This document shows positions 20,880 through 34,144 of a DNA stretch of 64,000 nt, piece by piece. The notes beneath the pieces are model-generated. The model ran no database searches and was not told the DNA's origin. It saw nothing but the letters and a program-made list of their open reading frames with translations. The number at the start of each line of letters is the position of its first letter. Position 1 is the first letter of the stretch. Both the position numbers and the translations under genes were made by a program. This DNA is from Petunia secreta (taxonomy: Eukaryota > Streptophyta > Magnoliopsida > Solanales > Solanaceae): positions 3,286,001-3,350,000 of the forward strand of contig JARKIP010000042.1 of NCBI GenBank assembly GCA_029990175.1, read 5' to 3'.

Positions 20880-22095
20880 AGTAGTTGTGACCCAGATCCT
20901 AACAGTGATCTGGTATAACTAAGAAACCTATAAACAAGATTTGTGAAACTTTCTTTGCTCATTTCAATAATATCAAAAGAAAAATAAAGGAAAAGAGAAG
21001 CGAAGGATTTAAAGAGGAGACATTGGATGAAAGAAGCTCCTAGAAGGTAAAAGAAGATTATTGGAGGTGAAATAACGAACCTAGTAAACATGACATGCAT
21101 TTTGGAATCAACACTTGATCCGTTCACACGGGCTAACCCTGACCTTTCCCCATGTTGGAACATCATGCTTAACCCAACCTCGATGATAAATATGATGACC
21201 CTCATTTGACTAGTAGTACCCTTTGGGGTTTGCACCAACTAGCCTCTCTCATTTTGCTTTTTCCTCACTATTGTCTTATGACGCCCCTTCAGGTTTTCAC
21301 CAACAAGACCTCATTTTTTATTTTTTTTAATAAACCCCTTCTCACTTTCTTTCTGTCTATCTATCTTCCTTCCTTATCTTGACCTCTCCCAGAGGTTTCC
21401 ATTCATGTGACCATCATACTCCCATCTCTTGATTGAGATGATCAAAACAAACTGCGACTTCCCCGAGCAAACTCGTATTTCAATGGTACACCAATGCGTG
21501 ACATTCTCAAAGATCAGTCAGAAAGGTCTTTATTTGACCGCAACGTGGGATTGGTTAGGCTATAAAGAAAGGTTCAGCATGAAAGCTCAAAATAACATCT
21601 CATGAGACGACTAGCTGAACACTTCAAGCTTAGAAATCATTCCTTTAAAAATAAAATAAACTTTTACCCCAATTTAGTCTAAATTGGGGAAGTTCTGAAT
21701 TCTTCTCTTTGGTACGAAAAGGATCTGAAAGAATCTCATGAAATATTTGGGTAAATTTTACAACTTTTAAAATCATTTTAAAAAAATAAAAACAAACTAC
21801 TTCCCCAGTGTAGGATAAACTGGGGTGCCTTCGATTTTCTCTACTCAAACAGCAAACTGAGGCAAGTTTTGTGCAAATATGAAAACAGGGGACTATTGAG
21901 CTTGCCCTTGAAATGAAACTGGGAAAATGGGGAGTATTGAATCTTTTCCATTGGGATTCTCCCCGAGGGTGAAACTGAAAAAATAGGGGATTCTTGATTT
22001 TTTTCCTGGATTGGACACAAAGAAAACATAAGGATAATGAGCTTTCTCCATGAAATGTACACAAAAAAGGAATATTGATTTTTCCTCTTTTTCTT

Positions 22096-22124
22096 AAAAT
22101 AAATAAATAAATAAATAAATAAAC
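22096..22124. repeat. (AAAT)n microsatellite
   Basis: Seven AAAT units in the Ogre1 non-coding region; the homologous place in Ogre2 (30951-31024) carries a (TAA)n tract instead. Confidence 0.9.
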
Positions 22125-23205
22125 TTCTGCCCTAGTTTAGGATAAACTGAGACCTTTGATTTTCATTGTATAGACATCAAACTTGGAGGCAAGCTTTACG
22201 TCAATATGGAACAGGAAAAAATGAACATTCATTGTTATGAAACAGAAAAGCAGAGCAATATTGAATTATTCTTTTCCTATGATAAACACAAAGAAACAAA
22301 AGGGATATTGAAATTTTTTCCTTTTCTTAAAAAAAGTAAAAACAAACCTAAATTGGGGCCTTGATTTTCTTTATACATGCCGCAAACTTGGAGGAAAGTT
22401 TTGCATCAATATGGAATAGGAAAAAAATAAATTTTTCAATGGTTGGACCTCATTTGAATGGTTGCCTACGTATCCTTTAGAGAGGAATCAGGTCAGACGT
22501 AGCTCTAGCAATTTAATGCAAGTTTCGGGTTGTTGTATTTTTTTTTTCTTTCTCCTCTTTTTCATTTTTCAATTGCGATTACATTGATTGCAAAGGAGGG
22601 TAGGCCAAATAAAATACAAGGCTCAAAAAGGCTGACAAAATGATATAGTATTTGGATAGCACAAATGAAAGTCGTTCGTCATCCCGACCCGAGAATGCCT
22701 CCTATAGATATACAACAAAATGAGTTCACCCAAAGTCACACGTAAAGACGGGGCTTGATCACTCGGTATCCTTGATTTTTGCTACTAAAATGATCTCAGA
22801 AAATGGTATCTCAACTTCATTCAAAATGATTGTGGATGATTTTGAGCTTTTTTCTTATCTCTCTTGTCATATTTATTCTCATTCCCCAAATGGTTCATTG
22901 GTACGCAATTTGACCGTATGTTTAGACCAAGATGCGAATTCCTCAAATTTGCCATGTCATTAAAGTCTGCCAAACATAAAATAGAAGAACTAAACAGAAA
23001 AAATAAAGAAAAAAGATAAAATAAATTGAGACACGAAATAGAATCTTGCATTTCATTGATTTGAAAGCATGAGGGTTTGAAACATCAAAATGAGAAACCA
23101 AGTACATAGAAGATTAGAAAAACAAGCCACAAAATGCTCTCCTAGAGGGAAGAGATATTGCTTCTCAATTGTTCACTTTCAAAAATCAGGGCCAATGTAC
23201 TACAT

Positions 23206-23686
23206 TCATGCACTATCAAGCCTTTGCCCAGATTGTACCATTTCGTTGCCAAAGACGTGCCTCAGACCGGACAACATCTTTTTCTCTGCCTTATTTGTTT
23301 GAACTCCCCTCGGGATAGACTGGCTTTCTTTGGAACTGATGAATGATTGGTCAAGACCAAAAACTGGCTTTTGAAGGGCTCTGCCCATCCTTTTTATTTT
23401 CCCGACCACATTTCTGTTTGCATCTGTGGGACTACCGATCTCGGTTGGATTTCCTTTGGATTTCCCGACCAAGTACATAGAAGACTGGCTTGTCATTGAT
23501 AACTCTTTTTATAAACAACTTTGGCTCATTCAATTGAGTGAGGTTCTTTGCTACCTCTAGCACAACTACGGGAACTAGATTTACCGTCACATATTTCTTT
23601 TTCGCCCCAAATGATAAAGCATCAATGGCCACTATTGGCCTTGCAAATTCTTCTCCAAATTGTCCTCCACACACCATCCCTACCAT
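23206..23686 (-). pseudogene. Downstream gag/protease-region remnant of Ogre1
   Basis: Two overlapping minus frames (23432-23686 and 23206-23496) follow the gag zinc-knuckle remnant in element sense. They contain FYVLGREIQRKSN and KKMLSGLRHVF segments. The homologous DNA at 31900-32316 in Ogre2 is equally broken. In Ogre/Tat elements this position leads into the protease, but I see no DTG or DSG motif, so the catalytic site is missing or not reached. Confidence 0.45.
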
Positions 23687-23901
23687 ATATGAAACATCAT
23701 GAACTGCAACGAGTTTAGGTTGGTATTTTCGATGTCTGTCCCCTCGACTTGGATCTGACCATTATTTATCAAAGCTTGGATGTCCTTCTTCAGAAAATGA
23801 CAATCCTCTATTTCATGCCCCGATGCATCCGAATGATAAGCGCACTGACAGGAGTCATCCACCCTATCCTTATGATGCAGTCCTCCATTGATTGGTTTCA
23901 A
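23680..23901 (-). pseudogene. Gag zinc-knuckle region of Ogre1, cut by Ogre2
   Basis: A 73-residue frame with CAYHSDASGHEIEDCHFLK followed by IQALINNGQIQVE. This is the C-terminal Gag pattern of Ogre/Tat elements (C..H...GH..E.C..LK..IQ.LI..G.I). The upstream coding sequence is missing because the Ogre2 LTR starts 18 bp further right. Confidence 0.75.
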
Positions 23902-23918
23902 TATGCCAAAGGCTTATT

Positions 23919-26900
23919 GTCACGTCCTCTTTTTAAAAGGCAGTGACTTAGGTATATTAAATGTAGACGAATTATTTAGAGATTCGGAGTCGCCACTTGA
24001 CTAGTTAAAGGTGTGCAAAGTCACAAAAGTAGTATACCAAGAACACTTTTGACTCGTAAATAGTTAGCATCAGAGTTTCGAGTAAGGATCTCAATTGACT
24101 CTTGGGAAGGTGTTAAGCACTCTTGAGGATTGTGCAAGCACAGTTGCTTTATTGATACATTTTTGACTCTTTTGAAATTTGTTTGTTGTTCTGCCATTTT
24201 ATTTGTTACGCTTTAATTTAGTTTGGAAGTCCCCCGTTCATTGATGAAAACTCTATCAGAGATTATTCGTGGACACATTGTCCGTTCGAATCTTCAATAA
24301 TATGAGTTCCATGTAAACTGTTGACATTAAACTTTATTTTGTCTCCACACTTTATTTTAGGTGAAATTTGCCCTGTCAACAATTGAAAAATCAGTCAAAT
24401 ATAATTGTGTAAGCACCTCGCTTGTACGAAATCTTCCAACTTACTTGAGTTTCATGTGAATATTTGGGCATTAGTTTAAACTAGTTTCAGCCTATTAGTT
24501 TGCATCGACTTGGCGGCATCTCACTATTTATACGAATTACTAACTTTAGGTCCCAAACATGTTTGTATATATATGAATAAGCCTTAGCATTTTTTGCGTA
24601 ACATTTGCGCGTGAATATTAAATTAAATTTGACTTACTGTCATGCATCCCTTTACTTCTTTTAAACACTTCCATTCACTTTTAAATTTTTCTTAGTATAA
24701 GTAACAGTAGAGCAAAGGTAACAGTGGCAAACAAAAAATGTAAGAAAAGCAAAACCATACACATACATGAAACGAGAGATTTATGCTACGCTTGGTCTTC
24801 TTCCACTAAATTAAAGCTTTGAACATGCCATTTTTCCATATATTAAGACTTTTAACATGATAAAAATACATACAAAACAAAGGAAAATATTAGGAAAAAT
24901 ACCTATATGTGATAAATTCCCAAAGAAACAGTGAATTGGACCAACAGCTAGGCCCAAACAGTTTCCAGCGACGCAGCAACAGTGATGACTAACAGAAAAC
25001 AGTACCCAACAAACTCCTATACCTCAACCCAAAACTCAAGACTCACTATTTTTATTTCTTTTCTAACTTTCTGCCATTTTTGTTTCTGCCCCTCACTATT
25101 TCTCTTTTTCTTTCACTCTCTATTTTTGAAATCTATTCTTGTAGTTCGAAATATTTTTCAGCTCTTGTTTAATGTTTATCTCACAGATGTGTCTATCTAA
25201 ATGAGATTAAAAATAACAACCTTTTGTAGGCTGAAAAAGTCACAAGGATGGCATGAAGGTTGAACCAAATGGACAAGATCACATGAGCTTTTACTTTTGC
25301 TTTTCAGACCATTCAATTTTGGAATGCATTAGCCCTTTGCTAAACAACAAAATGTGGCAAGGAGTCTACTTTTCTATGCTGCAAATTTTAACTCTTTAGT
25401 TGACTATGGACTCTATTCAAAAAGTAATAACCTCCTCCTAATGAGCTTAGGTACTTAAAAATCTGGCATAGAATTAGTCCCAACGCACAATTACATTAGA
25501 CTCTACCTTTTAGCCCCTTCTTCCCAAGTCTCAAAATGGTCACAGTGACTATTAGACTCTTTATTCCCATAGCCAGCAATCTCAATGAGGTAAAAACTAA
25601 GTTATCACAAGTTAAGCTAACGCTCTATGCATCATGACACTGCTACTCACAAACTAATCCATGTTACCGAATGAACAAACCAAATTCAGGGCGGCCTTTA
25701 GAACAATGACTACATGCTTCTCACTCCCCTTCTCCATAGGTTCGAACATAGAAACCAAACATTGTTTTAATGAAGAGATAAAACCTGTTAATGCTTAAAG
25801 AGTTAAAGGAAACAAAATAAGAACTTACCACTGATTCATGTTTTAATCTTCAGTATTCAAAACTCTCGAAACTATTGGACAAAGCAAAGTTGTTCATATT
25901 TTTCCACTTGACCAAACAAACTCTCTTGCAAATAACAGGAATCATGCTAAACTAAGCTAAATCAAGTGAGCCAAAAACTGAGCAACCATACTAAACATGA
26001 TACGATGGACCAAATTTCATGCTCACAGATTACATTAAGCCTTTATTTAAACAAAGTAAGAAGAGACAAGAAACTTTATGTCAATACTAACAAAACATAC
26101 AAAAATGTCATTTTCAACACAAAACGGTAATCAACTGATGCTACTCTAATTACTAAACTACCACAACTAGTATCATGATAAAAAATGAAAGAAGGAAAAA
26201 GGAAGTTTGGATTTTTCTCTAACTGAAGCCACACAAAACTGCTTTTGTATCACAACTCGCCATTAGCGAAGCCTCATTGCCATGTTCCGATCTCTGCCCA
26301 AGGCGCCGCATCATTGTATCATAACTGGGTCAGCTTCACGTCGTTGCCTCGGCATCACTGTCGCAGCTTCTACAAGCTTCCCAAGCATTGGGAAAACCTC
26401 CTCACCATCCAGTGCTTCCCCTATTTCAAACACGAACCAAACTACACCACAACCTTGTCATCACCTCTGCGCGTCAACGTTGCCATTGGAGCTTAACTGC
26501 CGATCCAGCTCTGCCATGTACTGCCTCATTATTGCATCACCACTAATCAGTTTCAACTCCCACCAATCATATGAAAATCATAGATAGTCAACACCATAAT
26601 AAATCACAACCATAAAACTGTCTCCGAGCTACAACCCCAGTAACAATCGAAAAACCATGTTAGTAGCGTCACATCACCATAGTAATACCCCTACCCTGAT
26701 GAGTAAACAAAAAAGGGCAGGGAGAAGGAAAAGATAGAACTGTTTCATGGGAAGATACCTTCGGAAATTAGTAGACGACAGAGAGACGAGTCCGTAGATG
26801 TGTAGCTTGGCCGGAAAACATGGTGGCTCGCTAGAGTTGGATTTCGTCCGAATTTCAAAGTCCGATCTATGGCGATACAAGGCTATTCTTGAGGGACGGA

Positions 26901-27399
26901 TTTGAAATCGGGAAAGAGGATGTCTAGGCGGTTCTGGACATATAAAATTTATGGTGGAAGGTGGCGGCCGACGGCGGTTTTCTGTGTGGATCAAAATTTG
27001 GGCAGAGTTTAGTTCAGGTCCTATTGTGTGAATGGGAGACAATAGGAGAAAAATAGGAATATATATGGTGGGCTTACACGGGTCAAATTATGTATTAGTC
27101 TGAGATTGTTCTTTCTTTTGAATTTACAAATGGCCACTAAAAGGTCCAAACAAATTAAAGCATAAATAATCAACTGGATTTAAAAAGTTACAAAACTGTA
27201 ATGTTATCAAAATTAAAATATAAAATCATAATTAAACAAATAACTTATTTTTTTTCATTTTTTCCATTAATGCAAATTTTAGCTAAAATAAAAGACTAAA
27301 ATTCATGAAAAATTCGGCGAAAATCCTAAAAAGTTAGCTCGGTTATTTTGAGCTATTTCAAGTTATTTTGAATTTCCGTACAAAAATTAGGTGATTACA
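23919..27399 (-). repeat. 3' LTR of Ogre2
   Basis: 3,481 bp from TGTCACG (23919) to ATTACA (27399). The minus-strand start TGTAATCACC is directly next to the polypurine tract. About 1.6 kb of its left part is repeated at 35262-36887. It has no coding potential; frames such as 24982-25200 or 26245-26587 lie within U5/R-like sequence. Confidence 0.88.
26757..27066 (-). promoter_or_regulatory. TATA box and splice donor in the Ogre2 LTR
   Basis: A TATATAT box is at 27066-27059 on the minus strand. About 300 bases downstream lies a donor, CCGAAG/GTATCT (GT at 26758-26757). The plus-strand Ogre LTR at 57797 has the same order (TATA at 59313, donor TGAAG/GTATT at 59517). Confidence 0.4.
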
Positions 27400-27420
27400 G
27401 CTGCCCCTCTTTTTTGGGGA
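27400..27420 (-). other. Polypurine tract of Ogre2
   Basis: On the minus strand CCCCAAAAAAGAGGGGCAGC immediately precedes TGTAATCACC. This is characteristic of Ogre/Tat elements. Confidence 0.85.
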
Positions 27421-27990
27421 ATGCGAAGCGTTTTCGGACAAAGACGTAATCCACAGCTAATTTTGGCTTTTTTGGTTCTAACTGAAAATATGATCAGCAA
27501 AATTGCGACCGTACCATGACTACAAGGCTACCTACATATCCTTGGACTAAGAAATTAGATTAGTATAGTTCCGCACGAGCGGTAGCCTGGACTACCGCTT
27601 TCAGACAGACGCTAGAATATTTTATACTCTTACACTAGACACTTTTTAGACGCACTAGGACTGACTTGAGATACTTCTATACTTAGTTGGGACTGATACA
27701 CGACACTTCTAACACACTGAGGCTGCTGCTGCTGATCATTGGTTGTTGGTCGCTGGCTGGTGGTTATTGCTTTTACAAAGAGAGTTGGAAATTACAACAT
27801 TGAAAAATGTAAAAGTTAAAATTTTTAAACTAAATATTTATGCTTCCCAAAGGTGGCGGATTATTCACTTCTTCAAATTGGTTGGCCTCATCTCAATTGT
27901 GAAACAAGCTCCCACTATCCAAGTGGATCTTAAGTTGAAAAATATCATTGCACCTCATTATTTAGGTGAGTCCTATTTGAAATTTGAAAT
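27421..27990 (-). other. 3' non-coding region of Ogre2 before the minisatellites
   Basis: It holds a CTACCTACATATCC motif at 27528 similar to motifs in other elements here. A plus frame at 27743-28006 is not supported by any family likeness. No gene seen. Confidence 0.6.
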
Positions 27991-28730
27991 GGCCGCCTTC
28001 GTCTGAGCGGGTTTTGACTTAAAACTGCCGCTTATGTTTGAGCAAATCTTGACTTGAAAATAAAACTACCGCTTATGTCTAGGCGGTCTTGTCTTGAAAC
28101 TTGAGAGTGGTTCTTGAAAATAGGAAATGATCGCTCTCTTTGAGCATATCTTGACTCGAAAAGGAAGTGATCGATATCTTTAAGTAGATCTTTGTTCGAA
28201 AAGAAAATGATCGCTATCTTTGAGAAGATCGTGACTAAAAAAGAAAGTTGTTGCTATCTTTGAGCGGAGACTGACTTGAAAAGGAAATGGTTGCTATCTT
28301 TGAGCAGAAACTTGACTCGAAAAGGAGATGACCGTTATCTTTTAACGAAGACTGACTGAGAAAGGAAGTGGTCGCTATCTTTTGGCGGAAACTGACTCGA
28401 AAAAGAAATGATCGCTATCTTTTAGCGGATACTGACTCGAAAAGGCGATGATCGCTATCCTTTAGCGGAAACTAACTCAAAAAGGAAGTGGTCGCTATCT
28501 TTTAGCGAAAACTAACTCGAAAAAGAAAGGATCGCTATCATTTAGCCGATACTGACTCGATAAAGAAATGATCGCTATATTTTAGCTGAAACTGACTCGA
28601 AAAAGAAATTATCAATATCTTATAGCGAAGATGGACTCGAAAAGGAAATGATCGCCATCTTTTAGTAAAAACTGACTCGAAAAGGAGATGGTCGCTATCT
28701 TTTAACGGAAACTAACTCAGAAATGAACTT
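27990..28730. repeat. Minisatellite 1 of Ogre2, about 40 bp unit
   Basis: About 17 diverged tandem units with cores GACTCGAAAAAGAAATGATC and GCTATCTTTTAGCGGA. Units at the left edge are most diverged; central ones (28260-28700) are clearest. Tandem repeats in the 3' non-coding region are a known property of Ogre/Tat elements. Confidence 0.88.
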
Positions 28731-29195
28731 CTGCATTATCATGGGAAGTCCCGACTATTGAAACTAAAAATTTTACATTATATGAGAGTACCCAACTACT
28801 AAAATTTCTACATTATATGGGAGGGCCCGACTATTGAAACTAAACAATTTACATTATATGGGAGTGCCCGACTTTTGAATCTAAAACATCTACATTCTAT
28901 GGAGTACCCGACTTTGAAAGTAAAGCTTCGACATTTTCAAAAGAGGGCCCGCCTATTAAAACTACAACTTCTGCATTATATGGGAGTGTCCGACTACTTA
29001 AAATTTCTACATTATATGGGAGGGCCCGACTATTGAAACTAAAAATTTTACATTATATGGGAGTGCCCGAATTTTGAATCTAAAACTTCTACATTATATG
29101 GGAGTGCCCGACTTTTGAATCTAAAACTTCTACATTATATGCGAGTGGCTGAATTTTGAATCTAAAACTTCTACATTATATGGGAGTGCCCGATG
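28722..29195. repeat. Minisatellite 2 of Ogre2, about 41 bp unit
   Basis: About 11 units with cores CTACATTATATGGGAGTGCC and CGACTTTTGAATCTAAAAC; some units are shorter or carry GGGCCC instead of GTGCCC. It is unrelated in sequence to the adjacent 40 bp array, although both lie end to end. Confidence 0.88.
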
Positions 29196-30979
29196 CCGAA
29201 GGTTGACACCATTCTGGTAGGTCATGTTTTTTTTATCCATCCATCCATGATAAACTCTCGTCTGGAAGCTGAAGATTCTACCAATTTCTCACATTTGGCT
29301 TTGCCTTGAAAGCGCAAAACTTGACCCATTATCATAATGGGTTCTTATCTAAAGATTGAAAACCCCTACCATTTTTCAAAATGGGGTTCTGCCTAAACTT
29401 AGAACAACTGCTCCCAATTTGGGTGGTCCTTGCCCTTGTCGGCGACGTAGAAAATATCGCACTGGCTTTTTCATCATGGCTATGCAGCCCGTTATGGTGA
29501 TTTTCTCTTTTGATCTTCATTGTTATTTTAGGTGAACAATGTCTTGCTATGGTTGATCTATTTCCGATCTCCCAACAAAAGGTCATTCAAATTTCAAATG
29601 TTCCTTTCAATCTATAGTCAAACCCTTGTGGAAACACAATCTTGATGTGTTGTTCCTGTTGCCGAAGACATGGCATGGGCTTCCAATACCCATTTGATTC
29701 TTGACAATAATTTGGTACAACTATGAAACATGTAAACAGATTTTGAAAAACTTTATTTTTGCTTGTTTTTTATTCTATTCAAAGGAAAGAAATGAGAACA
29801 AAAGTAAAAGAAAAGACGAATTGAAGAAATTCAAATGGAACATTGAACGAAAGATGTCCCTTGAAGGGGAAAAAAATTTATCTGGATGTGAAATGACAAC
29901 CTTAGTAAACATGACATGCATCTTGGAATCAAAATGTCGACCCATTCACACGGTCCATCCTTGATATAGCCTCAGGTTTGACAATTTATAGGCGACTACT
30001 TGCTTGGTTCAATCTTGATGGCAGATCTAGCGGCCGTCATTCGACTAGTGGTGCCCTTTTAGGTTCTAACCAACTAGCCTCTCTCTTTGTTCTTTTTCCT
30101 CACTGTTGTCTTGGGGCGCCCTTTCAAATTTTCACCGACAAGACCTCATTTCTTGTTTTGCTTCATTTTTTTTCATTTTTCATTTTTCTTTTTTTCTGAC
30201 CTCTCTTCATATTCTTGACTTCTTCGAAGGTTTCTATCGTTTTGTCCATCTGATAAACATGTACGTTGATCAATATAAGCTGAGACTTCCTCGAGCAAAC
30301 TCGTTCTTTGATGGTACAACATTGCGTGACATTCTCAAACATCGGTCAGAAAGGTCATTAATTGGACCGTTGGGATTTGTTAGGGCTAGAAATAAAGGTT
30401 GAGCATGAAAGCACTGAAATGTCTCATGATGACTGGTTGAAACAGCACAACTATTTTAAATTATCTCTTTAAAAATAAAATAAACTTCTGCTCTAGTTTA
30501 GTATAAATTGGAGATTTTTTAATTCTTCTCTTTGTGATGAAAATGATATGAGCGCAGGTCATGAGACGCTTAGGGTGAATGTTACAACTTTTGGAATCAA
30601 TTTCTTTGAAAATAACAACAAAACTTTGCCCCAATTTTGTTTGAGTTTAGGGACCTTGATTTTTTCTGATTTGACTACAAACTCAAAGGCAATTTTGTGT
30701 TGATTTATGACCAAAGGAATATTGAGCTTTTTCCTTAGATGAAATTTAAAAGGGGGGAAAATTGATTTTTGATTGATGATTTTTTTCTCTTTTTTTTTTC
30801 TTTTTTTTTTTTTTTTACTGAAAGGCAAGGGGATATTAGATCTTTCCCCTTGTATGAAATAGAAAAGCAGGAAGACTGAATTTTTTCCCAGGAATAAACA
30901 CAAAGAAAGCAAAAATAGAGATTTTGAATTTCTCCCATTTTCTTAAAAAATAAATAATAATAATAATAATAATAATAAC

Positions 30980-31027
<48 letters not shown>

Positions 31028-32133
31028 CTTCTGCGCTAGTTTAGGCCCTCGATTTTATTTATATTGGTCGCAAACTTGGAGGCAGTATTTGCGTCAACGT
31101 AAAATAAGGAAAAAAAGAACTTTTACTTGTTAATGACCGTCCGAATGGTTTCCTACGCATCCTTTTGAGAGGAATCAGGTCAGACATAGCTCTAGCACTT
31201 AATGCTAGCTTTTGTGGTGTTGTTGTCTTTGTCCTTTTGATTTTCAATCTTTTTTCCACAAGTACAATGACATTGATTCCAAAGGAGGGTAGCCAAAAGA
31301 AAAAATACACAAGGCTCAAAGGGCTGAAAAATTGGTATAGTGTTTGGGTAGCAGAAACAAATGTCGTTCGTCATCCCGACCCGAGAATATCTCGAACAAA
31401 TATGTAACCAAAATGAGTCAACCTAGATTCATAAAAAGACGGGACTTGATCTACTCAGCGTCCGCAATTTCTACTTCAACGATGAATTTCAAAGAATGGT
31501 ATTTCAAACTTCATCCGGAGTGATTGTGCACAATTTGAAAACTCTCACGTATCTCTTTATCACATTCGTCCTAACTGTCCATTTGGTTCATTTAGAAAAT
31601 GCTAGACTATGTGTTTAGATCAAGACGTGAATTCCACGTGTATGTCATGTTATTAAAGCCGACAAAAAATAAAACTACTACAAAAAAGCTAAAGGGACGT
31701 AATAGGAAATAGAAGAGATAGAGTATTTTGAGACGAGAAGCGGAACTCGCTTTTTATTGAAATGAAGACATAAGGGTTTAAACATTAAAACAAGTAAAAC
31801 AATGCACTTGGATTGCAACTCTTATATAAACAAGTGCACAAAAAGATTAGCAAAATAAGTTAACAAGTGCCCTCTTAGAAAGGATGGGTGTTGCTTCTCA
31901 ATTGTTCATTTTCATATTAGGGTTAATGTATTTCACTCATGCCATGCTGAGCCCTTCATCAGATTGTGCCACGTTAGTGTCAATGAGGTGCTTCAAACTT
32001 GACAACACCTTCTTCTTTGCCTCATTTTCTTGAAATACCAGTAGGGTAGACTAGTTTTCTTTGGACAGGTGAAGAATTGGGTTAGACACTGAATTGGCTC
32101 AACGATCACATCTTGCCTTCTTTCTTTGATAGT
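29196..32133 (-). other. Non-coding and degenerate region of Ogre2 homologous to Ogre1
   Basis: From about 29720 it matches 20890-23200. Conserved blocks include the motif TTCCTACGCATCC with GGAATCAGG at 31150-31184. It holds no convincing gene; frames such as 30559-30912 are low complexity. RT, RNase H and integrase, which should lie here in an autonomous element, are absent. Confidence 0.65.
30951..31024. repeat. (TAA)n microsatellite
   Basis: About 24 nearly perfect TAA units with one interruption (AACAAT). Confidence 0.95.
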
Positions 32134-32316
32134 TTATGCATTTGGTCCATCAACTGATACAACAATAGATGACTCATGGCGTCTGATGTCTGCGGAAGGA
32201 CCAACTGCCACAATCTGCTTGGCTTCATTCCATTTCAAGTCTTCTTTTGTGAACATTGTCCCAACTATACCCGTGTTATTTGGAACATTATAAACCCACA
32301 ATGAAATTTGGTTCAC
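32134..32316 (-). pseudogene. Post-zinc-knuckle gag/protease-region remnant of Ogre2
   Basis: A 60-residue frame (MNQISLWVYNVPNN) that directly follows the gag frame in element sense. Its DNA is homologous to 23432-23686 in Ogre1. No catalytic motif is visible. Confidence 0.4.
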
Positions 32317-32319
32317 ATG

Positions 32320-33459
32320 TTATGTCTCATCCCACACCACCCTTATATGATTGTTTTCTATCATTACTTCGGTTGCTTTTTCGAGATCCCAACAGTTCTC
32401 TATGTCATGTCTAGGCGCTCCAGAATGAAAAGTGCGACAGCACGTGCGATCCACTTTCCCGGTTTGATTCATGTTTCCTAAGATGGGTTTCAACAAGTTA
32501 GCTTGTTGTAGCTTTTCAAACAGGCTGGTGTACGATTCTCCAATTGGCGTGAACTTAATTATCCCCTCGTCACAACTTCTTATGATATGCACTCAGACGG
32601 GAGCATGGATATTTCCTTCTTTTTGGAGGAAAGGTTAGGTGAAGCCTGAAAGTAATTATGAGGAGTGTTATATATGGTTTGTATGGCTAGTGCGCACCAT
32701 TGCGAATAAGAAGATGCTGGAGCATATGGCTGCACTTTGTGGAATGAAGGGGCAGGGTATTTTGGATTATGTGGGAAATGGTGATGTTGATGATTCTTAT
32801 GTGGAGCTTGGGGGTGTGAGTGAGGTTATTTGCACTGTTTCACGCTTTGTTTTCTTGGACCTCATTCCATTTGTCTTTCATTTGCAAGACTCTCTAGCCT
32901 AGCTAGGCAAGTGAATTGCAAAGCAGAGGTCGAGGGTGGAGCAAGTGGAGGCGGTGGTGCCAGTGGACTCATTATGAAAGATTCTGCCTTTTTTATTGCA
33001 CTGTAGTAGTGAGGAAAGTCAGGCATACTGAGAGTCCTCAACTGTTGTAGGCGGGCCGTGTGCCTGATGCACGACATTCTGTGCAAGACCTGAGAGACTG
33101 GCTGGCATGGGAGGAGCTGTCTGTCCCGAAGTAATGGCAGGATACTGGTCAACCACTAACTGTTTCAGATTTTTTTACCTCTTTAGTCGACCTCTTATTC
33201 AGCTTGGCCATCAGTTGTTTCATAATTTGGTCTCTCCGTTCAACTTATCAGTTCGCTCGGCCACCAATAGTCTTAGATTTTTGACCTTTTCGGTCAACCT
33301 CTCGTTCAACTTAATCAAACGCTCATGAGCGCTGATCTCAAAATTCTCACCGCCATATGTCATGGTCACAAGTCCCGTTGATCTTGTTTTGTACAAGTGA
33401 TATGATACTGGAATGTTTGTCCGAGTAACCGCAGATGTCCAAACAACTAGGGAGAACAA
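32320..33459 (-). pseudogene. Gag of Ogre2 (broken)
   Basis: In element sense, an N-terminal coiled-coil-like segment (33459-33220, with ERLIKLNERLTEKVKN) is followed by a Pro-rich part (33180-32860), a Pro/His/Tyr-rich part read in another frame (32860-32600), and 32592-32320 with FTPIGESYTSLFEKL, then CCRTFHSGAPRHDIENCWDL. The last is the degenerate CX..H..GH..C knuckle in which the conserved Gly before His is Arg. These motifs are typical of Ogre/Tat Gag. At least three stops or shifts interrupt it. Confidence 0.75.
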
Positions 33460-34097
33460 ATTGGGTTACCACAAAACACACATTGACAAGCCTATTGTTG
33501 TTATGCATCATCCCGAAAAGGTTCGCAACATATGCCACGTGTACCGGCCCTATCCCAAAAAGATTGCCTACGTGTCGCGTTGAGAAAAGTCAAAACACAA
33601 ACCATAGACGACAGTAACTCGAGACAACAAACTTGATTTTTTTTTTTCATTTTTTCTTTATCCCTTTTTTAAGTAAATAATAATTTAAACTATGACACGA
33701 GACAAAACCTAGAATAAAAACTCGACACGAGCCACGAGTCGGAAATACGAATAAGGTGGCATGGCAATGGGCGAGTATACCCCAACTTTTAAAATAACGG
33801 GACTTGATAATTCAAAGGAGTCGGGTAATTGCACGAGGATCAGTATAAAATACGATTAAATTGATCGAAATTGACATTCCTTACCCTGACTTGATCTTCA
33901 AACAGACAAAAATACGACCACTCATGGAATTCAAGGTTTTTATTTGAAATTTAGGACTTGGCACAAAATCTGAGTATAACTTACATGTCCGGGTAATAAA
34001 AAATGAACCTATAGTTATTTCTCAAAATGTGATTTCGAAAATGGACATGGTTACGTCATAAAATCATACACGACTCACTTTGGACACTGTTTTTCTC

Positions 34098-34100
<3 letters not shown>

Positions 34101-34142
<42 letters not shown>

Positions 34143-34144
34143 TT
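34101..34144. repeat. (ATT)n microsatellite
   Basis: About 14 uninterrupted ATT units in the Ogre2 leader. Confidence 0.95.

Larger units (their letters stand above)
20880..23918 (-). mobile_element. Ogre/Tat-like retrotransposon fragment (Ogre1)
   Basis: The stretch repeats 29720-32600 in the same orientation with many small changes. It holds gag and protease-like remnants near its right end and non-coding sequence to the left, in the order expected for a minus-strand Ogre/Tat element. The left end is a truncation against LTR B2. The right end is the insertion point of Ogre2 (LTR start at 23919). Confidence 0.75.

Noticed and set aside
32639..32902. Plus-strand 87-codon frame that looks like a globular protein
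   Set aside because: The minus strand encodes a Pro/His/Tyr-rich gag segment in line with the flanking gag parts; the plus frame is its shadow.
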